Source of the DNA: Bacteroidota bacterium
GTDB lineage: Bacteria; Bacteroidota; Bacteroidia; Bacteroidales; JAADJA01
Direction: 5' to 3'
Length of the DNA stretch: 64,000 nt
NCBI GenBank assembly: GCA_020444515.1
Contig: JAHLKX010000001.1
Span: 558,001-622,000, forward strand
A program made the translations under genes and the position numbers. The stretch's first letter is position 1. Every line of letters starts with the position of its first letter. Positions 55,957 to 64,000 of this stretch are shown here, in pieces. The notes beneath the pieces were generated by a model. That model was not told the DNA's origin. It searched no databases and saw only the letters and a program-made list of their open reading frames with translations.

Positions 55957-57324
55957 ATGAAAACAAAATTACTTTCTATCACCACTATTTTGGTGTTAAC
56001 CACTGCTTTGTCACATGCACAAATGTGGGAACAACTGGCTGGAGAACCTGAAGGCGGAGGTATTACCGACATTTATTTTGATCAGGAGAGTGGCGACCTC
56101 TTCGTCGCTACCGGTTCATTGAACTGGCCCAGTGGAGAAGATGGTGGAATCAGACGGTCATCGAATGATGGCGCTTCCTGGGATAATATTTTCGATGCCT
56201 ATACCAGTCGTCTTATTATGAAAGGTCCCGATGGTCATCTGTATGCATCTGTATGGGAATACCCGCAGGACGAAGGGTTATACCGTTCGATGGACAATGG
56301 AAATAGCTGGGAACAACTGGTATCTGTACCTTCAGGAAACAATATTTTTTCTTGTGCCATTAAGGAAGGGAGTCCGAATATTATTTTTGCAGGTACCCGT
56401 CAGGGGGTGTATCGCTCTTTTGACAATGGTGTTACCTGGGCTTATGCCAATGACATTATTCCGGGTGATGCCTGGGTCAGGTCGATGGCCGTCGGGCCGG
56501 ATGGCACCATTGCTGCAGGAACTAGTTATGGACTTTATGTTTCTTCTGATAATGGCGATAGCTGGGATAAGGTAACCGGAGATGGAGCCAGTGACTATAT
56601 CATCAGTGTTGCATTTGATGAGGAATCTGGCTCAGGAGATCAAAACCCGATTATTAACCTGCTTTTTGGCAGTACAGACGGAGATTTATTTTTAGCCACT
56701 TCCATAGCATTGTTTACAGTCGCTGTTCATGTCGCTACCCTTGGTGCCAAGGAAATGACCAGGATTCGTGCCCATAGGGTGGCCAATCTTTTACCGCTTT
56801 TTCTAGTCTCGTTGTATGCGTCCACCACCGGTAATTTCTTTTATGCCCTGGGGGCCATGGCTTCATGGCAGCAATTTACAACCGGACTCCCTCCCAACCC
56901 GCTGATTTCTATCTTTTACTCAACAGTTCTCATAGCAACGGTAGCCACTATTGTGGTTTATCTTGGGATGTATGGAAACAGTAAAAGTATGACCTCTGGA
57001 TCTGAAATGTACAAAGCGACCTTTGACCTTACTACAGGTATTGAGCTTCAACCTTATGCAAACCCCTATCTGAAACTATTTCAAAACATACCCAATCCAT
57101 TTAAGGATCAAACACGGATCAATTTTGAACTCACGGATGGCGGACCAACTTCATTGTTACTTTATGATATGACGGGTCATAAAGTGCGATCACTCGTCAA
57201 TGACAATTTGACCAAGGGGAAGCATAGTATCCTCGTAGAGAAAGCTGGTCTATCTTCAGGAATTTATTATTACAGGCTCAATTCCAACAACCAGGTTCAA
57301 ACAAAAAAGCTGGTGATTCAATAG
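55957..57324 (+). CDS. Secreted BNR-repeat protein with hydrophobic mid-region and T9SS sorting domain
   Basis: Signal peptide; RRSSNDGASWDN, YRSMDNGNSWEQ, YRSFDNGVTWAY, YVSSDNGDSWDK; C-terminal LFQNIPNPFKDQTRINFEL...GIYYYRLNSNNQVQTKKLVIQ. Confidence 0.8.
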   Translation: MKTKLLSITTILVLTTALSHAQMWEQLAGEPEGGGITDIYFDQESGDLFVATGSLNWPSGEDGGIRRSSNDGASWDNIFDAYTSRLIMKGPDGHLYASVWEYPQDEGLYRSMDNGNSWEQLVSVPSGNNIFSCAIKEGSPNIIFAGTRQGVYRSFDNGVTWAYANDIIPGDAWVRSMAVGPDGTIAAGTSYGLYVSSDNGDSWDKVTGDGASDYIISVAFDEESGSGDQNPIINLLFGSTDGDLFLATSIALFTVAVHVATLGAKEMTRIRAHRVANLLPLFLVSLYASTTGNFFYALGAMASWQQFTTGLPPNPLISIFYSTVLIATVATIVVYLGMYGNSKSMTSGSEMYKATFDLTTGIELQPYANPYLKLFQNIPNPFKDQTRINFELTDGGPTSLLLYDMTGHKVRSLVNDNLTKGKHSILVEKAGLSSGIYYYRLNSNNQVQTKKLVIQ

Positions 57325-57344
57325 ATTTTAACCGAATATAATAG

Positions 57345-57372
57345 ACCACCTGCTGCGGCAGGTGGTTTTTTT
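57345..57372 (+). terminator. Rho-independent terminator
   Basis: ACCACCTGC-TGCG-GCAGGTGGT followed by T7. Confidence 0.9.
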
Positions 57373-57432
57373 ATGCCGGTAGTGTATCTGTCATGATCAA
57401 AAACCGTTAAATTAGTTGCTTAAAACAAACAA

Positions 57433-58551
57433 ATGCGGTTTCAAAACTTTCTTATATCCTTATTGTTTATTGCTTCATTAGCCGTTATTGAATCTAAAGC
57501 CCAGCAATCAGGCAGTAACTATTCTGATCCGGCTGCTGTATTGGCGATCATGGATCTGGTGAATCAACATTTTCTGAACAATGAATGGAAACAGAATGAT
57601 CGCAATTGGATCAGGGCTACCTATTACACCGGGTTAATGGCTTTTTATAAGACTACTGCAGACAGTAGCTTACGAAATCAGCTTCTGGCATGGGGTCAGA
57701 AACATGGCTGGAGAATCGGAACGGAGTGGATTTATCCGGCAAACAGATTGACCTGTTCTCAGACCTATATTCAACTCTATGAGATTTACTCAAATGCCAA
57801 TATGATTAAGAACACCAGGGAATTTATGGACAAAAGGGTAAACCAAAACAAACCCGCCTTTGAAGCCGGATGGGATTATGTAGATGCTCTTTATGTGGGA
57901 ACACCTGCTTATTTTATGATGAGTAAAATAACGCTAGATCCTTCCTATCAATCTTATGCTCATCGATTATTTGGGGAAGTTACCGAAGCACTATTTGATC
58001 CGGATTATCAGCTTTATTACCGCGACCTGAAAGCGAAAACACAAAAAACGGAAAGTGGCTTGCCGGAGTTTTGGTCTCGGGGAAATGGTTGGGCTTTTGC
58101 TTCTATCCCGAGAATTTTGAATTATTTACCTGAAGGCGATTCACTAAGAAATTATTACCTGCATCAATTTAAAGCAATGGCAACCAGCCTGCGAACATGC
58201 CAGGGAGGTGACGGTTTCTGGCGGAGCAGTTTGCTTGATTCTATTTCTTATCCCGATCCCGAAAGCAGTGGAACCGCATTTTTTGTTTATGGATATGCGT
58301 GGGGCATCAATCAGGGCATTCTTGACCAGGAAGTATATATTCCGGTTGTTATCAAGGCCTGGCAGGCACTTGCCGGAGCGGTTGATGACGACGGTAAAGT
58401 TTGCTGGGGACAGGATGTTGCCCGGGCACCCGGCAAAATTGATAAAGAGGACTCACGAGAGTTTGTTTCCGGGGCGTTCCTGCTGGCCGGGAGTGAAGTT
58501 TACAAACTCATTTCCTCAGATTTGATCCTGGATCATTTCAAAAAAGAATAA
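57433..58551 (+). CDS. Glycoside hydrolase family 88/105-like unsaturated glucuronyl/rhamnogalacturonyl hydrolase
   Basis: YYTGLMAFYKTTADSSLRNQLLAWGQKHGWRIG; PEFWSRGNGWAFASIPRIL; SSGTAFFVYGYAWGINQG. Confidence 0.85.
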   Translation: MRFQNFLISLLFIASLAVIESKAQQSGSNYSDPAAVLAIMDLVNQHFLNNEWKQNDRNWIRATYYTGLMAFYKTTADSSLRNQLLAWGQKHGWRIGTEWIYPANRLTCSQTYIQLYEIYSNANMIKNTREFMDKRVNQNKPAFEAGWDYVDALYVGTPAYFMMSKITLDPSYQSYAHRLFGEVTEALFDPDYQLYYRDLKAKTQKTESGLPEFWSRGNGWAFASIPRILNYLPEGDSLRNYYLHQFKAMATSLRTCQGGDGFWRSSLLDSISYPDPESSGTAFFVYGYAWGINQGILDQEVYIPVVIKAWQALAGAVDDDGKVCWGQDVARAPGKIDKEDSREFVSGAFLLAGSEVYKLISSDLILDHFKKE

Positions 58552-60590
58552 TCCCTTGAATAACGGAGCATCTGCTCGGCATACCCTTCGGAATAATCAA
58601 CAGTGATATCCGCGATCTCATCATTTTCAACAACGGGTTTCAATACAGGATTTACAAAACCCCCATAGGGAGCAAGATTGAGCTTTTGATACCGATCTAT
58701 CACCTCTTTGTGCAGTGTTGGGTCGACAACCACCCCGTATGTTTCCACGAGATCTTTACCAGCTTCATAATCTCCTTCTGATTTGATGCGTTGCACCTCT
58801 GCAAGTAAAGCTCCAAATAGATTTCGTAACTTATTGTAATCATTTATCTTGTAATAGGTTTTTCCGTCTTTTTTCACCTGTTCGATTACATTCTCAGCCA
58901 ATCCTTTTTCATAACACCATTTGGAGATCAACTGTCGGTTTCGCATATGAGCCTGTTCAATGTTTTTACCCAATTCAATGCGGGTAAGCTGGGTCATCAA
59001 TCCATTGCGGATATAACCATTGTACTCTGCTTTGGCAACATCGAGGCTGGGCATAATACCCAGCTCAACCATTTTATCATCCATAAGATAATAGAGGGCA
59101 AAAAGATCGGCACGGGACTCCTCCAGTGCTGAAGAGTAGTTTTTCAAGGCTTCGGAGCTGGTGCCCGGAAGAAGTTTACCCGAACCGTGTCCGAGGCATT
59201 CATGAAGATCGGTGTGAAGGTTACCCGCCATAAAACCATATTTTTTCGCCAGTTCAATTTCCTCTTCTGAGTAGCAAAATTCTTCGAGAAATCCATTGCC
59301 AATTGCAGCCTGGTCGTAGGCATAGGTAATATTTTCCATGGTTACCGACTTGGATCCATGCTCAGCCCTGATCCAATCAGCATTGGGTAAATTAATTCCA
59401 ATGGGGGTGGATGGATAACAATCACCACCCAATTGAGCTACCGTAATCACTTTGGCAGAAACGCCTTTAACACTTTCTTTTTTGAAACGGGGATCGGTGG
59501 GTGAATGATCTTCAAACCATTGTGCATTGGCACTAATGATCTCTGTCCGTTTGGTTGCTTCTTCATCTTTAAAATCCACCACTGATTCCCAGGTAGCTTT
59601 CATGCCTAATGGATCGCCATATGTTTCCGTAAATCCATTCACGAAATCGACGCTTGCTGATAGTTCCTGCACCCACAAAATATTAAATTCATCAAAAGTT
59701 TCCAGATCGCCGGTTTGATAAAATTCAATGAGTTTTTCAATGATGGCCTTCTGATGCTCACTTTCGGCCACCTCGGCCGCCTTATTGAGCCAGTAAGCAG
59801 CTTTTTCAAGGGCGGGTCCGTATAAACCTCCTATTTTATAAACTTCTTCTTTAATAACCCCGTTTTCCTTAACCAGCTTTGAATTGAGGCCATAAGAAAT
59901 GGGCGTAGGATCATTGGGATCTTTTTGTTTCGCATAAAATGCCTCCGCCTCTGCCTGGGTTACCCCTTCGTAAAAATTACAGGCCGAATTTTTAATCAGA
60001 TCACCGGAAGAATCCAGGCTTACTTTTTTGGGGGCCACCGTGGGATCGAATAAAATGCTTTGCATTTCCTGTTGGATTTGTGCCACGGTTTCTCCATCAG
60101 CGACTGGAAAGTCTGCATCCGGAGAATTTTTCATGAGTTCTGAAAGGTATTCAACCGGAAAAGCCGGGATGAACTTATCGGAAGAATAATGATGATGAAT
60201 GCCATTGGAGAACCAAACCCTTTTTAAATACACCACAAAGTTCTTAAAATCCTCGCTTTCACGGTTTCCCTGGTAATTTTTATAAATCTCTTCCAGGGTT
60301 TTTCTAACCTTCAGGTTGTTCTTATAATTCTGATCGAATATGATATCACGACCACACAAGGCAGCTTCACTCAGATAATATATGAGCTTTTTTTGCTGCA
60401 GATTCAGGTCTTCAAATCCGGGGACCTGGTATCGCATGATCTTCAAGTCCGCAAACTGTTCCACAAAATACTGGAAATCTTCTGTTGTTGTTGCTTTCAT
60501 TTCGTCCGTTGTTTTCATATCTCCTCCTGTATTACATGCTGTAAAAACTACTGTTAAGGTAACAATGAAGGATAAAATCTGTTTTCTCAT
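58533..60590 (-). CDS. Dipeptidyl peptidase III-like zinc peptidase (M49), lipoprotein
   Basis: HxxxGH motif LHTDLHECLGHGSGKLLPGT and EESRADLFALYYL; lipobox VFTACN. Confidence 0.85.
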   Translation of the reverse strand: MRKQILSFIVTLTVVFTACNTGGDMKTTDEMKATTTEDFQYFVEQFADLKIMRYQVPGFEDLNLQQKKLIYYLSEAALCGRDIIFDQNYKNNLKVRKTLEEIYKNYQGNRESEDFKNFVVYLKRVWFSNGIHHHYSSDKFIPAFPVEYLSELMKNSPDADFPVADGETVAQIQQEMQSILFDPTVAPKKVSLDSSGDLIKNSACNFYEGVTQAEAEAFYAKQKDPNDPTPISYGLNSKLVKENGVIKEEVYKIGGLYGPALEKAAYWLNKAAEVAESEHQKAIIEKLIEFYQTGDLETFDEFNILWVQELSASVDFVNGFTETYGDPLGMKATWESVVDFKDEEATKRTEIISANAQWFEDHSPTDPRFKKESVKGVSAKVITVAQLGGDCYPSTPIGINLPNADWIRAEHGSKSVTMENITYAYDQAAIGNGFLEEFCYSEEEIELAKKYGFMAGNLHTDLHECLGHGSGKLLPGTSSEALKNYSSALEESRADLFALYYLMDDKMVELGIMPSLDVAKAEYNGYIRNGLMTQLTRIELGKNIEQAHMRNRQLISKWCYEKGLAENVIEQVKKDGKTYYKINDYNKLRNLFGALLAEVQRIKSEGDYEAGKDLVETYGVVVDPTLHKEVIDRYQKLNLAPYGGFVNPVLKPVVENDEIADITVDYSEGYAEQMLRYSRDYSFLK

Positions 60591-60592
60591 AC

Positions 60593-61324
60593 TTATAAAT
60601 TGGTTAAAAATTCTCCGTCAAAACGGGGAATAACATTTGTGTTATTGAATGATAATGCATATTCTATATCGTCAAGTGCACCCAGCTGAACCAGTCTTTT
60701 ATAATGGGTTGCCGTTTCCATTACCTTATTCAGATCGGTCTTTGCTATTCTCCATAATTCCAGAGCTGCCAGGGCTTCATCATTGACGAGCTTATAATTT
60801 GCTGACGCAAGCAGATTGTCTGCCAGCGCCCCGGCAAAAAGGGTATCTTCCAGACTCAGATTTCCCATCCACCCCGAACAGAGTATTAAGATGGGATGAT
60901 CTTGTTTTTGCAGCCAACTGGTTAGTGCATCCATATTGTTAAAAGTGCCGATTACGATTTCCCCTGCTTTTTTAGCCATTTCAATTGCACGGGTACCATT
61001 TGACGTCGATAATATGAGGGGATGTTGTTGAGGAGCAGCTTTTGAAAGAGCCACCGGTGAATTACCGAAATCTGCAAAATCGAGTTTGATACCATCTCGT
61101 TCCCCGGCAGCCATCCATTTATTTTGAATTTTCAATTTGCGGGCAATCTCAACGTCGGAAACTGGCAGTATTTTATCAAATCCATGAGCCAGAGCGGCAC
61201 ACATACTTGAACCAGCCCTGAAAATATCGACCACCACGGTGATCAACTCTCCCCGGGTTTGTCTGAATTGAAACAATCCCGGTGTCAGGCAAATTTCGAT
61301 CGATCGGTTAAGATTCTTTTTCAA
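60593..61324 (-). CDS. comB: 2-phosphosulfolactate phosphatase-like (ComB) protein
   Basis: SIEICLTPGLFQF, VVVDIFRAGSSMCAALAHG, LILSTSNGTRAIEMAKKAGEIVIGTFNN, ILILCSGWMGNLSLEDTLFAGAL. Start proposed at TTG (LKKNLNRSIEIC) rather than the track's upstream TTG at 61405. Confidence 0.78.
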   Translation of the reverse strand: MKKNLNRSIEICLTPGLFQFRQTRGELITVVVDIFRAGSSMCAALAHGFDKILPVSDVEIARKLKIQNKWMAAGERDGIKLDFADFGNSPVALSKAAPQQHPLILSTSNGTRAIEMAKKAGEIVIGTFNNMDALTSWLQKQDHPILILCSGWMGNLSLEDTLFAGALADNLLASANYKLVNDEALAALELWRIAKTDLNKVMETATHYKRLVQLGALDDIEYALSFNNTNVIPRFDGEFLTNL

Positions 61325-62036
61325 GTTTTGAGTTATTGGAACCTGGGAAATATTCGCAATCACCCAGTTTGCATTGTTTGTTTCGGGATGAAAAACTGCA
61401 TGCAATTGGTTCGAGGGGCAAATTTACATTGAGATGTTCACTGAGATAATTTACAGCCTCGGCAATGGCTATAAAACTATCCCTTTTGCAGCATCTTGGA
61501 CCACCGGCTTTTGCAATCCGCAACAGAGACGTACCCGTTAGCGTATTGCTCATTTGCCATTCTTTTTCCGCAAGCGGAGTATTCCCGGTAATGATGCTCA
61601 TAAAAATTCCGGTTCCAACGGCTGCCCCACAATTTCCATGCGATCCACAAAACCCTCCCAGGACATATTCAGCCCGCTTTCGCGCAATGTGAATTTTGAT
61701 CGATTTATAGTCCTGCTTGTCTAAATGATTGTAATAGGCCGCCAGCAATGATGCCGGAACCAAAAAATGATGCTCAGGTCCATGCATTTTGATTTGTTGA
61801 TGCTTCATCAACAGGACTGCAATCTGTCCGGGGTCTGTAAGTTCAGTATGGTTACAGAAACCCTCGATCAGGTCGGCTCCGGATGCACTGTGGCAGTGGT
61901 TACAAATAAAATGTCCCTCCGGACAACTTACATTGACACTGAATTCCTTTCCACAAAATTCACAAGTATGCGGCTTATCTTCCTGCGAATAAATAAGCTC
62001 CTTACCACACAGTATACACCCTTCATCGAAATTCAT
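61308..62036 (-). CDS. DUF5714-like cysteine-rich protein
   Basis: CILCGKEL, CEFCGKEF, CPEGHFICNHCHS zinc-ribbon-like Cys pairs; GGFCGSHGNCGAAVGTGIFMSIITGNTPL; RIAKAGGPRCCKRDSFIAI. ATG at 62036. Confidence 0.72.
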   Translation of the reverse strand: MNFDEGCILCGKELIYSQEDKPHTCEFCGKEFSVNVSCPEGHFICNHCHSASGADLIEGFCNHTELTDPGQIAVLLMKHQQIKMHGPEHHFLVPASLLAAYYNHLDKQDYKSIKIHIARKRAEYVLGGFCGSHGNCGAAVGTGIFMSIITGNTPLAEKEWQMSNTLTGTSLLRIAKAGGPRCCKRDSFIAIAEAVNYLSEHLNVNLPLEPIACSFSSRNKQCKLGDCEYFPGSNNSKLEKES

Positions 62037-63139
62037 CAATTTTTATAAAATGGGAGTTTAACAATTTTAGCCTTTAAAAGCTTATTCCTGATCCTAATAT
62101 AAATTTCACTGTCAAATTTTGCAAAAGCGGATTGAATGTAACCCATGCCAATACCTTTATTCAATGCCGGAGCCATGGTACCCGAAGTTACTTCTCCAAT
62201 CACATTTCCATTGGCATCACAAATTTCGTAATGCTGCCTTGGGATGCCTTTGTCGATCATTTCAAAACCACGCAGCCGGCGGGCAACACCTTCCTCTTTC
62301 TGTTTCAGTAAAATTTCTTTATCTATGAAATCATTTTGATCATTGAATTTGGTAATCCAACCCAATCCCGCTTCTATGGGTGAAGTGGTGTCGTTGATGT
62401 CGTTTCCGTATAAACAAAAGCCCATTTCCAATCGCAAGGTATCGCGCGCTCCCAATCCAATGGGTTTAATACCGAACTCCTCCCCGGCCTTAAATACGGC
62501 CTTCCAGATGGATTCAGCTACATTATTGGGCATGTATATTTCACAACCCCCTGATCCGGTATAACCCGTTGTGGAAAAGATAATGTTATCTACACCAGCA
62601 AAATTCAAAACCTTAAAGGTGTAATATTCCATGTTTTCAACCGGTTCATCCGTAAGCTTCTGCATTGCCTTCAAGGCCAGCGGACCCTGCACAGCAAGCT
62701 GGGCCATATCATCCGATACGTTGATCAGTTCTTTACCAATATCCATGTTAAACTTTTTGGATTGTTCCACCAACCAGTTCCAGTCCTTTTGGATATTGGC
62801 TGCATTGATTACCAGGAGGTACTTTTCTTCACTAAATCGGTAAACCAGCAAATCATCCACAATACCACCTTTTCCATTGGGGAAGCAGGAGTATTGAACT
62901 TTACCATCGAAAAGCGCAGATACATCATTGGAAGTTACCCATTGCACAAATTCAAATGCTTTGGGCCCTTTTACCCAAACTTCGCCCATGTGCGACACAT
63001 CAAATACTCCTACTGAATTTCTGACGGTCATATGTTCTTTGATCAACCCCTCGTATTGGATAGGCATATAATATCCGGCAAACTCCACCATTTTAGCTCC
63101 AAGGGCTTCGTGGAATCCGGTAAATGCTGTATGTTTCAT
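62036..63139 (-). CDS. gcvT: Glycine cleavage system T protein (aminomethyltransferase)
   Basis: [68 protein letters not shown]. Start moved to ATG at 63139. Confidence 0.95.
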   Translation of the reverse strand: MKHTAFTGFHEALGAKMVEFAGYYMPIQYEGLIKEHMTVRNSVGVFDVSHMGEVWVKGPKAFEFVQWVTSNDVSALFDGKVQYSCFPNGKGGIVDDLLVYRFSEEKYLLVINAANIQKDWNWLVEQSKKFNMDIGKELINVSDDMAQLAVQGPLALKAMQKLTDEPVENMEYYTFKVLNFAGVDNIIFSTTGYTGSGGCEIYMPNNVAESIWKAVFKAGEEFGIKPIGLGARDTLRLEMGFCLYGNDINDTTSPIEAGLGWITKFNDQNDFIDKEILLKQKEEGVARRLRGFEMIDKGIPRQHYEICDANGNVIGEVTSGTMAPALNKGIGMGYIQSAFAKFDSEIYIRIRNKLLKAKIVKLPFYKN

Positions 63140-63290
63140 TCTAAAAGTATTAAATCTGTTGTATGCCGCAAATGTATAAAAAATAGGCACGGTGCAAAGA
63201 TGGACTTATTCTAAATTATTTATTCGGTTACAGTCATGGTTATCGAAACTTCATTCAAATTAACTTAACTTTGTGCGACAAAATTCCAGC

Positions 63291-64000
63291 ATGTTTTTAT
63301 CCAATCAAAATATGCCACGTTGGATGATCTTTATGATCGATATGTCCATCGTATTATTTTCAGTGGTACTGGCCTATATGCTGCGCTTTAACTTTCACGT
63401 ACCGGATGTGGAAATGCGCCAGTGGCCCCTGGTATTTACTACGGTATTATTGGTCAGGGCATTGAGTTTCATCATATCAAAAACCTATGCCGGCATCATT
63501 CGCTATACCAGCACCGAAGATGCCATAAGGATTTTCCTGGTCATCCTGTCGGGAAGCGTTTTGTTTTCCATCCTGAATGTTCTCTCCTATTATTTCATCA
63601 ACGAAAAATATGTTGTCCCCTTTTCCATTATCATCATTGAGTTTATCACGGTAATATTTGCCATGGTCACTTTCCGGATCGTGGTAAAAATTGCTTACCT
63701 CGAAATCATGAACCCATCGGGCAGCAAGACCCGGGTCATTATTTTTGGAGCCGGTGAAGCCGGAATCATTACCAAACGGGCCCTCGACCGGGACGTGGGA
63801 ACACGATACAAGGTGGTGGCTTTTGTGGACGATGATAAGTCAAAATGGGATAAAAAGATAGAAGGTGTTACCATCCATGGATTTGACAAACTTGAATCAG
63901 TGGTTTCCGAAAACAATGTGGAACATGTGATCATCGCCGTACAAAAACTTAAGCCGGAAAAAAAACAATCCATTGTTGATGTTTGTCTTCGCCACAATGC
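63291..64000 (+). CDS. Polysaccharide biosynthesis / nucleoside-diphosphate-sugar dehydratase (CapD/WbpM-type), N-terminal part, runs off window
   Basis: Read directly (not in ORF track): MFLSNQNMPRWMIFMIDMSIVLFSVVLAYMLRFNF... TM bundle, then VIIFGAGEAGIITKRALDRDVGTRYKVVAFVDDD. Confidence 0.85.
   Translation, partial: MFLSNQNMPRWMIFMIDMSIVLFSVVLAYMLRFNFHVPDVEMRQWPLVFTTVLLVRALSFIISKTYAGIIRYTSTEDAIRIFLVILSGSVLFSILNVLSYYFINEKYVVPFSIIIIEFITVIFAMVTFRIVVKIAYLEIMNPSGSKTRVIIFGAGEAGIITKRALDRDVGTRYKVVAFVDDDKSKWDKKIEGVTIHGFDKLESVVSENNVEHVIIAVQKLKPEKKQSIVDVCLRHN

Noticed and set aside
58533-60590. Dihydrofolate reductase annotation sometimes attached to this family in Bacteroidota
   Set aside because: HECLGH plus EESRAD motifs and lipoprotein signal fit an M49 dipeptidyl peptidase III-like enzyme instead.
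60593-61405. Track start of ComB at 61405
   Set aside because: The first ~27 residues (HAVFHPETNNANWVIANISQVPITQN) overlap the upstream coding sequence and lack ComB similarity; the TTG near 61324 fits the family start better.
63695-63997. Minus-strand 100-aa ORF at the window end
   Set aside because: Antisense to the clear CapD-type plus-strand gene that starts at 63291 and runs off the window.
1-64000. CRISPR array, phage, integrase or transposon
   Set aside because: No regularly spaced repeats, transposase/integrase motifs or terminal repeats noticed in reading; not excluded for very small elements without a computed repeat search.

Overview
Window of a Bacteroidota chromosome (Bacteroidales-like gene content inferred by eye, no search run). 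It holds about 48 protein-coding genes, two of them cut by the window edges. No rRNA, tRNA, CRISPR array, transposase or prophage was seen. Backbone blocks: gyrA/clpC divergent pair; bamD-rpoZ(omega)-coaBC-DUF4835-recN-fabI; gcvT-DUF5714-comB; an Spt-like alpha-oxoamine synthase; two acyl-CoA dehydrogenases. Accessory genes: GH38 and GH88/105 enzymes without SusC/D neighbours, several T9SS-type secreted proteins (BNR/PKD/M14 peptidases), MarR-YceI, a class III cyclase/HD hydrolase/Usp trio, and a PsiE-like gene followed by two bd-oxidase-like membrane subunits, the second fused to eight CXXCH heme motifs. Main second-look items: (1) the split CydA-like/octaheme operon with a perfect dyad upstream; (2) an A11 coding tract exactly at the CoaC/CoaB domain junction, where slippage either way gives an almost immediate stop; (3) the overlapping gcvT-DUF5714-comB operon; (4) a putative MarR auto-operator; (5) a protein of unknown function with an internal duplication; (6) a BNR/T9SS protein with hydrophobic segments in its propeller region. 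All assignments come from reading motifs and translations.
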